Position numbers and translations under genes: made by a program. 64,000 nucleotides of DNA from Rhodoferax sp. (GTDB taxonomy: Bacteria > Pseudomonadota > Gammaproteobacteria > Burkholderiales > Burkholderiaceae_C), in the NCBI GenBank assembly GCA_030682475.1, contig JAUXOA010000091.1, forward strand, positions 1 through 64,000, read 5' to 3'. Every line of letters starts with the position of its first letter. The first letter of the stretch is position 1. The notes under the pieces are model-generated. The model did no database searches and was not told the origin of the DNA. It saw only the letters and a list, made by a program, of their open reading frames with translations. Shown piece by piece: positions 44,391 to 53,567 of the stretch.

Positions 44391-44947
44391 CTGTTCGTGA
44401 CATCCTCAAAATGGGCGATCCGCGTTTGCTGCGCGTCGCGCAACCCGTCACCCAGTTCGACGCGGATGAGCTGCATCTGCTGATCACCGACATGCTCGAC
44501 TCCATGCGGGCCGCCAATGGGGCCGGGCTGGCAGCCCCGCAAATCGGGGTCGATATTCAGGTGGTGATTTTTGGTTCGAACGAGCGCAATTCGCGCTATC
44601 CGGATGCGCCGATCGTGCCCAAAACGGTGTTGCTGAACCCCGTGATCACGCCACTGGGGCAGTCAGAGCATGACGCGACGGTGCTTGAAGTGGAGGACTG
44701 GGAAGGCTGCCTCTCAGTGCCGGGCTTGCGCGCCATGGTGCCGCGTTTCTCGCGCATCCGCTACACCGGCTTTGACCAGTATGGCGACCCGATCGACCGC
44801 ACGGTGGAGGGTTTTCATGCCCGCGTGGTGCAGCATGAATGTGATCACCTGATGGGCGTGCTGTACCCGATGCGGGTGCGCGATTTCAGCCGCTTTGGTT
44901 TTACCGAGGTTCTCTTTCCGGGGCTGGACACGCCGCAGGATGACTGA
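44387..44947 (+). CDS. def: Peptide deformylase
   Basis: A 186-residue metalloprotease that removes the formyl group from new proteins. Motifs [20 protein letters not shown] and [10 protein letters not shown] supply the metal ligands (Cys, two His) and the catalytic Glu. ATG 44387 (MTVRDIL) was chosen because the eight codons before it belong to the toxin frame region. Confidence 0.95.
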   Translation: MTVRDILKMGDPRLLRVAQPVTQFDADELHLLITDMLDSMRAANGAGLAAPQIGVDIQVVIFGSNERNSRYPDAPIVPKTVLLNPVITPLGQSEHDATVLEVEDWEGCLSVPGLRAMVPRFSRIRYTGFDQYGDPIDRTVEGFHARVVQHECDHLMGVLYPMRVRDFSRFGFTEVLFPGLDTPQDD

Positions 44948-45311
44948 GGCGGCGGGTGATCAATGTCTGGCTCCTTGTGTTGGTGTCGTGGGCATCACTC
45001 AAGGCCGGTGTATCGGCTTTGCAGCGAAGGAGCGGTCGGTTAGATGTGTGGTCCGCTGGGCTGCAGTCAGGCAACATGTAACGTCAGGCAAGCGAACTCG
45101 ACGTTGAGCAAATTTCGCCAGGATAGGCGACAGGGTTTAAGGGGATGCAAATGACTTCAGTTTTTTTGGTAAATGGCTGCGAACCAAGTCGGTATGCGCC
45201 TTGTCGCCGAATCGGGTCATCCGTACCCGGATGCGAATTTCAGGTTTATCCCGTCGGATAAACTGGCATCGTAGAATATCCGACGATCTACATTACGTTA
45301 GAGGTAACAAT
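44948..45311. other. Intergenic region before the cassette cluster
   Basis: About 360 nt with no convincing gene. GTTAGAT (about 45040), GTTGAGC (about 45104) and GTTAGAG (45299) resemble integron core sites. TTTATCC/GGATAAA is a 7-bp hairpin near 45243-45263. It may hold the left boundary of the cassette cluster, but no integrase or clear attI is seen. Confidence 0.4.
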
Positions 45312-45776
45312 ATGATCCCTGAATTGCTCGGTGCAGCACAAAGCGTTCAATCTCTATTCTCTCTTCTTAAGGCGGCGAACGGCCTCGCCAATTACAACGA
45401 GATTGTTGCCGCAGTATCTGAGGTAAACACCAAGCTGCTGCAAGCCAACGCCGTCGCTCTCGCAGCCCAAGAAAAACAATCTTCTCTGTCTGCGAAAGTA
45501 CACGAACTCGAAAAGGAGTGTGCACGCCTTAAAGATTGGGGCGCAGAAAAAGAGAAGTACGAACGTCGCCAAGTTGCCCCCGGTGTGTTTGCTCAACTTG
45601 AAAAGAATTTTGTGGGTGAAATGGAGTCCGCACATAAGTTGTGCTGCAACTGCTTCGACAAAGCCATCCCATCCACATTGCAGCAAAACCAAGTAGTTGA
45701 TCCTAAGATCGGGCGCATGCCCAAACTGGTTTGCCCCAACGGGTGTCCGCCAATTGTTTTTCGCCATTACCTCTAA
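45312..45776 (+). CDS. Cassette protein with coiled coil and zinc ribbon
   Basis: A 154-residue protein starting MIPELLGAAQSVQSLFSLLK. A coiled-coil part (about residues 45-85) precedes cysteine pairs CCNC and CPNGC, which look like a zinc ribbon. Such phage- or cassette-type proteins have no established function. The stop codon lies within the attC site that follows, as expected of an integron cassette. GC is lower than in the flanking genes. Confidence 0.75.
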   Translation: MIPELLGAAQSVQSLFSLLKAANGLANYNEIVAAVSEVNTKLLQANAVALAAQEKQSSLSAKVHELEKECARLKDWGAEKEKYERRQVAPGVFAQLEKNFVGEMESAHKLCCNCFDKAIPSTLQQNQVVDPKIGRMPKLVCPNGCPPIVFRHYL

Positions 45777-45834
45777 CCCTGCATTCGAGCGGGACGCGCC
45801 AAAAGCGGCGCGCCCCTCAATTTGAACGTTGGGC
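45771..45834 (+). other. attC site 1 (integron cassette recombination site)
   Basis: Left core CTCTAAC, right core GTTGGGC (consensus GTTRRRY), and an imperfect stem around GGGACGCGCC-AAAA-GCGGCGCGCCCC. The total of 64 nt fits the attC range. The sequence strongly resembles attC sites of environmental and Xanthomonas-type integrons as I recall them. Confidence 0.8.
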
Positions 45835-45862
45835 CGCAAACCATTTCCTCGGAGAAAACTGA

Positions 45863-46483
45863 ATGTCTTTAACAAATGCTTATGTGCAGGTCTATGGGCA
45901 ACTCCCTGAATTGTTCGGACGCATCTCCGAAGGGTCGGCCCCCGACAAATTTACCACTCAGCATCTCAAAGACTGGGGCTACACGTCATCAAACTACAGA
46001 GCAGTCATTCCCCTTCTAAAAGCCCTAGGATTTTTGTCAGCCGATGGTTCGCCAGCAAGCAGATACCATGAATACCGAAGTACGGTTCAGTCCAAGCGTG
46101 TAATGGCTGAGGCCATACGGGATGCATATGGCGACCTATTCACCATTAAGGCGAAACCCACCACTGCGGACCGACAACTCATTGAGGGGAAGTTCAAAAG
46201 CACACACAACGCATCTCCGACCACAGCAAAACTAATGGCGAGTACGTTTTACGCGCTTCTTGATCTCGCCGATTTATCTACAAATCCAGAGCAAAAAGTT
46301 GAGATTAAGGCTTCTTCGAAAGAGACATCCGAGCCTGCTCTCCAAGAGGAGGCGCCACCGCCATCAAAAATACACAGCCGACCGTCACTTCACTACAACA
46401 TACAGATTCATCTGCCCGCGACAAAAGATATTGAAGTCTTCAACGCCATATTTAAATCGCTGAAGGAGCATCTCCTTGACTGA
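45863..46483 (+). CDS. DUF5343 domain protein
   Basis: A 206-residue protein with an N-terminal winged-helix-like DUF5343 region (residues about 5-150: FTTQHLKDWGYTSSNYRAVI, LLKALGFLSADGSP) and a variable C-terminal part. DUF5343 is often found next to HEPN or other defence-like proteins. The stop overlaps the start of the HEPN gene by 8 nt, so the two are coupled and share one cassette. Confidence 0.8.
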   Translation: MSLTNAYVQVYGQLPELFGRISEGSAPDKFTTQHLKDWGYTSSNYRAVIPLLKALGFLSADGSPASRYHEYRSTVQSKRVMAEAIRDAYGDLFTIKAKPTTADRQLIEGKFKSTHNASPTTAKLMASTFYALLDLADLSTNPEQKVEIKASSKETSEPALQEEAPPPSKIHSRPSLHYNIQIHLPATKDIEVFNAIFKSLKEHLLD

Positions 46484-47063
46484 TTTACGGAAAGATCTCC
46501 GAGACTATATGTTTCGCGGTCTGATGTTCGAATCTGAGGCTGGGCAGTTTCAGGCTGCTGGAATTCAAGTCGGGGCAGATCAAGGTCAAGCGGAAGAGCG
46601 ACTGCTTTCAGAAGCATTGTCGGCATTTGGTGTCACGCGAAGAAACAGTGCTCTTGAGATGGCAAGGCTTTACGCAGTTCTTCACTGCTTCGAGAACGAA
46701 GTACGTTCTCTCATTCGTGAAACTCTCGAGGAGAAGGAAGGCACCGACTGGATCGAAAAACTTCCCAACAAAATTAAGCAGCATGCAGAGTCTCGGCAAA
46801 AAACTGCATTCTCAGATTCTTGGTTGGAGGGCGAAAAATCGGACACCCTTGGATTCGTTGATTTTGGGCAGTTATCGTCAATCATTCTTGAAAAATGGCA
46901 ACACTTTGAAGCGCTGATACCTTCTCAGCACTGGTTGAAGCAGCGAATGGACGAATTAGAGAAAACAAGAAATTTCATCGCTCATAACCGAACGCTTTTA
47001 CCCAGCGAGTTCCAAAGAATCTACATGTACATCGCTGATTGGAATAGGGTCATCGGGCTATAA
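46476..47063 (+). CDS. HEPN (Swt1-like) domain protein
   Basis: A 195-residue protein. The C-terminal part (LSSIILEKWQHFEALIPSQH...LEKTRNFIAHNR) matches Swt1-type HEPN domains, with the Rx4H-like motif RNFIAHNR typical of HEPN ribonucleases. Paired with DUF5343 in one cassette it is a candidate toxin-antitoxin or phage-defence module. This is inference. Confidence 0.75.
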   Translation: MTDLRKDLRDYMFRGLMFESEAGQFQAAGIQVGADQGQAEERLLSEALSAFGVTRRNSALEMARLYAVLHCFENEVRSLIRETLEEKEGTDWIEKLPNKIKQHAESRQKTAFSDSWLEGEKSDTLGFVDFGQLSSIILEKWQHFEALIPSQHWLKQRMDELEKTRNFIAHNRTLLPSEFQRIYMYIADWNRVIGL

Positions 47064-47070
47064 GCATGCC

Positions 47071-47127
47071 GCCCAACGGAAGTAAGGTTAGATCGTGCGC
47101 AGCCACGATCTGAACTGTTTGTTGGAC
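47071..47127 (+). other. attC site 2
   Basis: Left core GCCCAAC, right core GTTGGAC. A stem GTT-A-GATCGTG / CACGATC-T-G-AAC has an unpaired G like the extrahelical bases of attC. Its 57 nt fits the shortest classic sites. It starts 8 nt after the HEPN stop. Confidence 0.82.
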
Positions 47128-47476
47128 GAGCCCGGTCCGTGAGGCGGGGTCAGCCTACAGAAAATATATATTTTGGGAAAATGCCGAATGCAACTTTTTG
47201 AATGGAAAACTGTGCTCCGCCAGGGACTTGGCCGAAACCGTTGCGGTAGTCGGCACCCTCTATTGGCGTTGACGTACCGATTATGCCCTCATTCGAGCCA
47301 CGGTTCTCGATCGATATGGAGACATCGCTCCCCGGCCAAGTCACAACGGTTAATCAGGACTCGCCCGCACGCCAAATCGGGTGCAGCGAAAATCGTGCTG
47401 AACGATTCACTATTTTCGCCGCATTTCCTCCGCGTAGCGGCTTCGTCCATGAGACTTTACGCGTATCATTTTTCCC
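47128..47476. other. Non-coding stretch
   Basis: About 350 nt without a convincing gene. A frame from 47173 exists on the plus strand, but its composition is unlike a protein. It is probably cassette debris. No promoter is obvious. Confidence 0.4.
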
Positions 47477-47716
47477 ATGAGTCCAACTATCTTTCGTGAA
47501 GGCGGCTTCCGTTTCTATTTGTTCTCGCGCGAGGAAACGAGAATGCATGTGCATGTTCAAACCCAAAATGGCGAGGCCAAGTTCTGGCTTGAGCCTGCTA
47601 TTGAACTGGCTCAGTTCATAGGTCTTTCCCGGCGCGAGATTAATGAAGCACTCCGCCTTGTTCAGGAGCATCAAAATGACATCCGCAGCGCTTGGCATAC
47701 CCATTTCCCCCGTTGA
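47477..47716 (+). CDS. DUF4160 domain protein
   Basis: A 79-residue protein, MSPTIFREGGFRFYLFSREETRMHVHVQ, of the DUF4160 family, which is usually encoded next to DUF2442. Such pairs have been treated as possible toxin-antitoxin systems. It overlaps the DUF2442 gene. Confidence 0.85.
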   Translation: MSPTIFREGGFRFYLFSREETRMHVHVQTQNGEAKFWLEPAIELAQFIGLSRREINEALRLVQEHQNDIRSAWHTHFPR

Positions 47717-47975
47717 GGTTACCAACATCTCTCAGCACGGCTTCTGGCTGTTGCTTGGGGATGAGGAACTTTTTCTTCCGTTTACTGAGTTTCCATGGTT
47801 TAGGGACGTTGCGGTCGGAAAGATTTTGCATGTCGAGCTTCCCTCTTTAAATCACCTCTACTGGCCCGAATTGGATGTCGACTTGACTGTTGAATCTATT
47901 CGGCATCCAGAGCAGTTTCCGCTGGTTAGCAAGGTCAGCGCCCAACCCATCCATCAACCCGGACGCAAGCGATAA
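47676..47975 (+). CDS. DUF2442 domain protein
   Basis: A 99-residue protein from ATG 47676 (AGGAG 8-9 nt upstream); the frame is open from 47643. The core PVEVTNISQHGFWLLLGDEELFLPFTEFPWFRD is typical of DUF2442. Partner of the overlapping DUF4160 gene. Its last codons overlap a degenerate attC. Confidence 0.85.
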   Translation: MTSAALGIPISPVEVTNISQHGFWLLLGDEELFLPFTEFPWFRDVAVGKILHVELPSLNHLYWPELDVDLTVESIRHPEQFPLVSKVSAQPIHQPGRKR

Positions 47976-48008
47976 AGCCGCTTGCGCCGGTCATGTCAGA
48001 CGTGTGTG
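47940..48008 (+). other. Degenerate attC site 3
   Basis: Left core GCCCAAC and a stem CGCAAGCG/CGCTTGCG flanked by CCGG on both sides, then TCATGTCAGACGT, as in attC right arms. The right core is GTGTGTG instead of GTTRRRY, so the site is probably dead. Confidence 0.5.
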
Positions 48009-48103
48009 CCGTGCATGGCACGAATCCGGCCGTGAGGCTTCTTCCTATCCCGATTAGGCGTCCAAATCCCTCGCGATATACTGACACTTTTCAAGGAGGC
48101 TCT

Positions 48104-48301
48104 ATGCGCTATCGCATCGCCGTTCACCACTCAGACGAAGGCTATTCCGTTTCAGTTCCCGGATTGCCGGGCTGCTGGTCTCAGGGTGCCACGGACGCGG
48201 AGGCAGTCGAGAACATCAAGGATGCGATTCGCGAGTATCTCGCCGTGGTCGAGGAGCAGCTTCGCGGCGAAGAAATTCGCGAGATTGAAGTCGCGGCCTG
48301 A
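48104..48301 (+). CDS. hicB: HicB-family antitoxin
   Basis: A 65-residue protein, MRYRIAVHHSDEGYSVSVPGLPGCWSQG, with the partial RNase H-like HicB fold. AAGGAGG lies 6 nt before ATG 48104. It neutralises HicA, encoded 2 nt later. Confidence 0.9.
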   Translation: MRYRIAVHHSDEGYSVSVPGLPGCWSQGATDAEAVENIKDAIREYLAVVEEQLRGEEIREIEVAA

Positions 48302-48303
48302 CC

Positions 48304-48516
48304 TTGGCAAAAATACCTGGCGTCAACCACCTCGACGCAGTGCGCGCTCTGCAAAAGGCTGGCTTTGCGATTGCTCGCCAAGGCAAGCACATCGTCATGT
48401 CAAACGGCACCCGCATCCTGACGATCCCACGGCATAACCCGGTCAACGCTTTTACGCTCGGCGGCATCGTGCGTGACGCCGGGCTTACGGTTGAGCAGTT
48501 TCGCGATCTCCTGTAG
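48304..48516 (+). CDS. hicA: HicA-family mRNA interferase toxin
   Basis: A 70-residue double-stranded-RNA-binding-fold toxin (VNHLDAVRALQKAGFAIARQGKHIVMSN...ILTIPRHNPV). The catalytic histidine is in RQGKHIVM. The start is TTG. It converges on glnD; a CTGACC/GGTCAG palindrome lies at 48535-48546. Confidence 0.9.
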   Translation: MAKIPGVNHLDAVRALQKAGFAIARQGKHIVMSNGTRILTIPRHNPVNAFTLGGIVRDAGLTVEQFRDLL

Positions 48517-48552
48517 TTGCGAGTCTGAAGCTGCCTGACCGGTCAGACCCAT

Positions 48553-51147
48553 TCAAGCCAGCACTTCCAGCAACTCGGTCTCGATCGCAATCTGTGCCCG
48601 GTTCTGCTGTAGTTCCGGCCCGTCGATCAGGAAGGTGTCGTCCACACGCTCCCCTAAAGTGTTGATCTTGGCCAGTTGCAGATTGATGTGGTGGCGCGCC
48701 AGCACGCGGGCCACGCTGTACAGCAGCCCGATACGGTCACTGGCCGAGATGTTGAGCAGCCAGCGCTGCGCTTTCTCATCCGGCTGCAGGGTGACCCGGG
48801 GCGCGATCGGGAAACTCTTGACCCGGCGTGACACGCGTCCGCGGCTCGGTGGCGGCAGTGGCCCGGTCTGGGCAATCGCGCGGCCCAACTCGCTCTCCAC
48901 CATGCTGGTGAGTTCGCGGTAATGTTCGGGCAAGGCCGAGGCAACCACCTGAAACGTGTCGAGCGCATAGCCGTTGTTGGCGGTGTGCACGCGCGCGTCC
49001 AGAATGCTGAAGCCGCCCTGGTCAAAATAGCCGCAGATGCGGGCAAACAGATCCGCCTGGTCCGGCGTGTAGACCAGCACCTGCAGCCCCTCGCCCAGGG
49101 GCGACGGGCGGGCCCGCACGATCGATTTGCCGGCACCCACAAAACGCGAGAGTTGCCGGGTGTGCCAGGCAATGTCGGCGGCGTCGTGGCGCATGAAATA
49201 GCCCACCTCCAGCGTATCCCACAAGGTTTTGTGGGCCTCAAATGGCAGGGCATGCAGGGCGAGCAGAACCAGTGCCTCGCGCTTGCGGGCTTCCACCTCG
49301 ACGTGTGGATCGGGTGCGTGGCCACCCAGTGCCCGCAGGGTCAGGCGGTAAAGGTCCTCCAGCAGTTTGCCCTTCCAGGCGTTCCAGACCTTGGGCGAGG
49401 TGCCACGAATGTCGGCTACTGTGAGCAAATACAGGGCGGTGAGATTGCGCTCGTTGCCGACGCGTTTGGCAAACGCGGCAATGATGTCGGGGTCACTCAA
49501 GTCTGATTTTTGCGCGATGCGGCTCATCGTCAGGTGCTCCTGAACGATGAACTCGATCAGGCTTGCGTCTTCACGCTCGATCGCGTGCTGCTTGCAAAAG
49601 CGCCGCACGTCGGTGGCGCCCAGTTTCGAGTGATCGCCACCGCGGCCTTTGGCGATGTCGTGAAAAAGCGCCGCGATGTACAAAATCCAGGGTTTGTCCC
49701 AGCCCGAGGCCAGTTGCGAGCAAAACGGGTACTCGTGGGCGTGCTCGACGATAAAGAAGCGCCGCACATTGCGCAGCACCATCAAAATGTGCTGGTCCAC
49801 CGTGTAGACGTGAAACAGGTCGTGCTGCATCTGCCCCACGATGCGGCGAAACACCCACAGGTAGCGCCCCAGCACCGAGGTCTGGTTCATCAGCCGCATG
49901 GCGTGCGTGATGCCGTCGCGCTGCATCATGATCTGTCTGAAGGTGGCGCGGTTCACCGGGTCGTTGCGGAACTTGGCATCCATCAGGCCACGGGCGTTGA
50001 ACAGGGCGCGCAGGGTGCGTGCCGACAAACCCTTGACGCCGACCGTGGTTTGGTAGATCAGGAAGGTTTCCAGAATGGCATGCGGCTCGCGCTGGTACAG
50101 GTCGTCGCTGGCAACCTCCACCATGCCCGCCTTGTCATGGAAGCGCGCATTGATCGGTCGTGGCGTGTGCGTCGACGGGTTGAGCCGCTCCTCGATGTTG
50201 AGCAGCAATATCTGGTTGAGCTGGGTGACGGCCTTGGCCGCCCAGTAATAGCGGCGCATCAGGGCTTCGCTGGGGCGCACAAACGCACGTTTGTCGGTAG
50301 TGGCCGAGGGCGCCTCAAAGCCAAAGGAGTGCGCCACGGCGCCTTGCAGGTCAAACACCAGCCGGTCTTCGCGGCGCTGTGCGATCCAATGCAAACGGGC
50401 GCGAATCAGCCGCAACAGCGCTTCGTTGTGTTTGATTTGCTTCACCTCAAAGGCAGTGGCCAGACCGCCTTTGGCCAGCGCATCCCAAGTGCCGCCATAC
50501 CCGGCCGCTTTGGCCACCCACAAAATCACCTGCAAATCGCGCAGCCCGCCCGGTGACTCCTTGCAATTGGGTTCCAGCGAATAAGGGGTGTCCTCAAACT
50601 TGCTGTGGCGCTGGCGCAGCTCCAGTGTTTTGGCGACAAAAAAGGCGTTCGGATCGAGTGCGAAAAAAAACTGTTTTTGAAATCCCGCAAACAGCGCGGC
50701 GTTGCCTGTGATCAGCCGCGCTTCGAGCAGCGAGGTCTGCACGGTGACGTCACGGGCAGACTCATTGAGGCACTCGGCCACCGTGCGAACACTGGAGCTA
50801 ATCTCCAGCCCGGCATCCCAGCAACTGCCAATGAAGCCCTCAATCCGGGCCTTGAGCTGCGCATCGGTGTCGGGTGACTGGTCGTCTGGCAACAGCACCA
50901 GCACATCGACATCGGAGTAGGGAAACAACTCGCCACGCCCGAAGCCGCCGACTGCCGCCAGGGCAAAGGGGCTGGTAAAACCCGCCTGTTGCCACAGCGT
51001 CCGAAGCGTGGCGTCAGCCAGCGCAGAGAGCTTGCCCAGCGTGGCACGAACCCCCCGGGTTGAAGACGTGCCACTGGACGCCAGCGACTCCAGCAATGCC
51101 GATTTTTGTGCCCGGTAATGACTGCGCAGCGCTTCCAAATCGGTCAT
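48553..51147 (-). CDS. glnD: PII uridylyltransferase/uridylyl-removing enzyme
   Basis: An 864-residue nitrogen sensor that adds or removes UMP on PII according to glutamine. Nucleotidyltransferase motif [19 protein letters not shown] lies near residue 66; an HD domain ([17 protein letters not shown]) and two C-terminal ACT domains follow. Length is normal. Confidence 0.96.
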   Translation of the reverse strand: MTDLEALRSHYRAQKSALLESLASSGTSSTRGVRATLGKLSALADATLRTLWQQAGFTSPFALAAVGGFGRGELFPYSDVDVLVLLPDDQSPDTDAQLKARIEGFIGSCWDAGLEISSSVRTVAECLNESARDVTVQTSLLEARLITGNAALFAGFQKQFFFALDPNAFFVAKTLELRQRHSKFEDTPYSLEPNCKESPGGLRDLQVILWVAKAAGYGGTWDALAKGGLATAFEVKQIKHNEALLRLIRARLHWIAQRREDRLVFDLQGAVAHSFGFEAPSATTDKRAFVRPSEALMRRYYWAAKAVTQLNQILLLNIEERLNPSTHTPRPINARFHDKAGMVEVASDDLYQREPHAILETFLIYQTTVGVKGLSARTLRALFNARGLMDAKFRNDPVNRATFRQIMMQRDGITHAMRLMNQTSVLGRYLWVFRRIVGQMQHDLFHVYTVDQHILMVLRNVRRFFIVEHAHEYPFCSQLASGWDKPWILYIAALFHDIAKGRGGDHSKLGATDVRRFCKQHAIEREDASLIEFIVQEHLTMSRIAQKSDLSDPDIIAAFAKRVGNERNLTALYLLTVADIRGTSPKVWNAWKGKLLEDLYRLTLRALGGHAPDPHVEVEARKREALVLLALHALPFEAHKTLWDTLEVGYFMRHDAADIAWHTRQLSRFVGAGKSIVRARPSPLGEGLQVLVYTPDQADLFARICGYFDQGGFSILDARVHTANNGYALDTFQVVASALPEHYRELTSMVESELGRAIAQTGPLPPPSRGRVSRRVKSFPIAPRVTLQPDEKAQRWLLNISASDRIGLLYSVARVLARHHINLQLAKINTLGERVDDTFLIDGPELQQNRAQIAIETELLEVLA

Positions 51148-51187
51148 GGCTTGCTATGCAATGAACAGCGTCAGCGTCAGCACAAAC

Positions 51188-52033
51188 TCAGACGGTTGCA
51201 GGGGCGGGGGAGGGTGCCGATGCCGATGCAGTCACCGGCACGAATGACGGGATCGCCGGGCTGCCCTTTGACAAGGTCAAGACCTCGTAACCGGTCTGCG
51301 TCACCAACACGGTGTGTTCCCATTGCGCTGACAGCGAGCGGTCTTTGGTGACGATGGTCCAACCATCGCCCAGTTCCTTGATTTCCTTGCGCCCGACGTT
51401 GAGCATGGGCTCAACCGTGATCGTCATGCCGGCTTTGAGCTGATCCAGCGTACCGGGCCGGCCGTAGTGCAACACTTGGGGTTCTTCGTGGAAGCTGCGA
51501 CCAATGCCGTGGCCACAAAACTCCCGCACCACGCTCAGGCCGTGGCCTTCTGCAAACGTCTGGATGGCGTGGCCAATGTCGCCCAGGTAAGCGCCGGCCT
51601 TGATTTTGACAATGCCATGCCACATCGCCTGGTAGGCCAGCGCGCACAACCGACGCGCGGCGACGGACGCATCGCCCACCATGAACATGCGGCTGGAGTC
51701 GCCATGCCAGCCATCCTTGATGACGGTGACGTCGATGTTGACGATATCGCCCTTCTTCAGCGGCTTGTCATTCGGAATACCGTGGCAGACCTGATGGTTG
51801 ATCGAAGTGCAGATCGCCTTCGGGTAGGGATTGTGGCCCGAGGGTGCGTAGTTCAGCGGGGCCGAGATGGCTTGTTGCACCTGGGTCGTGTAGTCATCGG
51901 CCAGTTGGTCCAGCTCGTTGGTGGTGACGCCGGGCTTGACGAAGGGGGTCAGGTAGTCCAGCAGCTCGGCGGCCAGCCGGCCCGCCACGCGCATGCCGGC
52001 AATGCCTTCGGCGTCTTTGTAGGTAATTGTCAT
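51188..52033 (-). CDS. map: Type I methionine aminopeptidase
   Basis: A 281-residue metalloprotease that removes the N-terminal methionine. Metal ligands are seen in NIDVTVIKDGWHGDSSRMF (two Asp), GHGIGRSFHEE (His), TVEPML (Glu) and QWEHTVL (Glu). The C-terminus has a short Ala/Ser/Pro tail of no known use. Confidence 0.95.
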   Translation of the reverse strand: MTITYKDAEGIAGMRVAGRLAAELLDYLTPFVKPGVTTNELDQLADDYTTQVQQAISAPLNYAPSGHNPYPKAICTSINHQVCHGIPNDKPLKKGDIVNIDVTVIKDGWHGDSSRMFMVGDASVAARRLCALAYQAMWHGIVKIKAGAYLGDIGHAIQTFAEGHGLSVVREFCGHGIGRSFHEEPQVLHYGRPGTLDQLKAGMTITVEPMLNVGRKEIKELGDGWTIVTKDRSLSAQWEHTVLVTQTGYEVLTLSKGSPAIPSFVPVTASASAPSPAPATV

Positions 52034-52079
52034 GGGTCAATTATCCCATTGCGCATGATTCAGAGGAGGCCGGTAAAAA

Positions 52080-52730
52080 TCATTGCGTCCCAAAAATACG
52101 ATCCCCTGCATCACCCAGCCCCGGCAGGATGTAGCCATGTTCGTTGAGCTGGCGGTCAATCGCGGCCGTGTAGATCGGCACATCCGGGTGCGCTTTGCGC
52201 ATTGTGGCAATGCCTTCGGGGCAGGTCAGCAGGCAGACAAACTTGATCGATTTGGGATTGAGCGCCTTGATGCGCTGCACCGCGGCCACGGCCGAATTGC
52301 CGGTGGCCAGCATCGGGTCCACCACCACCACATCGCGTTCCTGCATGTCCTTGGGCATCTTGAAGTAGTACTCCACCGCCTGCAGCGTTTGGGGGTCGCG
52401 GTACAGGCCAATGTGGCCGACGCGGGCGCCCGGCACCACGCTCAGCATGCCGTCCAGAATGCCGGTGCCGGCGCGCAGGATGGAGACAAACACCAGCTTT
52501 TTGCCGTCAATCATTTTGGCTGTCATGGTTTCCAGCGGCGTTTCGATTTGCACCTCCTGCATCGGCATGTCGCGCGTCACTTCGTAGGCCATCAGCATGC
52601 TGACTTCATTGAGCAGACGGCGAAAGCTGTTGGTACTGGCTTCTTTTTTGCGCATCAGCGTCAGTTTGTGCTGAACCAGCGGGTGGCTCACCAGATGGAC
52701 TTGCGGGGTGTGCTTGTCGGAGCTGCTCAT
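52080..52730 (-). CDS. upp: Uracil phosphoribosyltransferase
   Basis: A 216-residue pyrimidine salvage enzyme making UMP from uracil and PRPP. The PRPP loop [14 protein letters not shown] and C-terminal [17 protein letters not shown] are diagnostic. Confidence 0.96.
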   Translation of the reverse strand: MSSSDKHTPQVHLVSHPLVQHKLTLMRKKEASTNSFRRLLNEVSMLMAYEVTRDMPMQEVQIETPLETMTAKMIDGKKLVFVSILRAGTGILDGMLSVVPGARVGHIGLYRDPQTLQAVEYYFKMPKDMQERDVVVVDPMLATGNSAVAAVQRIKALNPKSIKFVCLLTCPEGIATMRKAHPDVPIYTAAIDRQLNEHGYILPGLGDAGDRIFGTQ

Positions 52731-52813
52731 GACTGGTCTTTCTCAAAAAATCAGGCCCCCATGGTAAGGGCGTATCGACCCAAGTTGCAGGATTGAGCCT
52801 ATTTTCCGCCACA

Positions 52814-52841
52814 AAAAAACCGGGCATCTGCCCGGTTTTTT
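52814..52841 (-). terminator. Rho-independent terminator of the pilus operon
   Basis: A-tract, CCGGGCA-TC-TGCCCGG and T-tract form a bidirectional intrinsic terminator, 16 nt after the last pilin stop. Confidence 0.9.
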
Positions 52842-52856
52842 CAAGTCCAGCGCCGA

Positions 52857-53510
52857 CTACAGAGGTGTGCAGACCATGAAGCCGGTGGTGGCCTCAGCGT
52901 AGTTCTCAACCGCTGCCGGTGCCGCCACCGTGGTGGTGCTGGTCGCGACGGTTGCGCGAAAGTTGCCGGTCGAATTGACACCATCGTCCAGCAGCCGGTC
53001 CAGCGTGCCGGCCTGTTTGCCGGTCAAACCATTGAGACAAACGACATTTCTGAGGCCCAAGCCCATCACGTTGTTGGTGATGGCGGTGAAACCGTCACCC
53101 GCATTCTGCGGCAGAGTCAGCAGCGCCGGACTGCCCTCTATGAAGCCGGCATACCGAAGCGCTTGAATAGCCTGCATGCCTTCCGTAGTGGCCGCAGGCG
53201 GAAATATGACCGCTGTGCCGCCAGCCCCAATCAGGGCATTGTTGTCACCGGCTGTAAACGTCACGGTACCCCAGCCGCGCGTGGTGTGCGTGGTGGTGGT
53301 GAGGTCATCCCCTGGCAGACCGCGGTAACGGCTCTTGTAGCTGGTCACTGCGGCGGTCATGTTGTTGATGTCTTTGACCATGTTCGTGACCCTCGCGTTT
53401 TCTATCATCTCCTGCCCCTTCAGAATGCCGGTCAGAAGCAGACCGATGATGACCAGCACGATGGCGATCTCGACCAAAGTGAAACCGGCTTGTTTGTTCA
53501 ATGTTTTCAT
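52857..53510 (-). CDS. Type IV prepilin-like protein
   Basis: A 217-residue prepilin: MKTLNKQAG^FTLVEIAIVLVI, with a short leader, cleavage before Phe and Glu5. The long hydrophobic helix is followed by an Ala/Thr-rich head with a Cys pair (VVCLNG; MVCTPL near the end). It is the last gene of the operon and, being closest to the terminator, could be a major or a minor pilin. Confidence 0.85.
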   Translation of the reverse strand: MKTLNKQAGFTLVEIAIVLVIIGLLLTGILKGQEMIENARVTNMVKDINNMTAAVTSYKSRYRGLPGDDLTTTTHTTRGWGTVTFTAGDNNALIGAGGTAVIFPPAATTEGMQAIQALRYAGFIEGSPALLTLPQNAGDGFTAITNNVMGLGLRNVVCLNGLTGKQAGTLDRLLDDGVNSTGNFRATVATSTTTVAAPAAVENYAEATTGFMVCTPL

Positions 53511-53567
53511 AATATAAATCTCCAGATTAATGATGTTGCGGCAGAGACAAGCTGCTGCTGCCGGCCA

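Noticed and set aside
47173-47499. A possible 108-residue protein on the plus strand
   Set aside because: Composition (many Arg, Ser and Cys) is unlike a real protein, no ribosome binding site is present and it runs into the DUF4160 gene.
48535-48546. CTGACC/GGTCAG palindrome between hicA and glnD as a terminator
   Set aside because: There is no loop and no T-tract on either side; it could be a chance palindrome.
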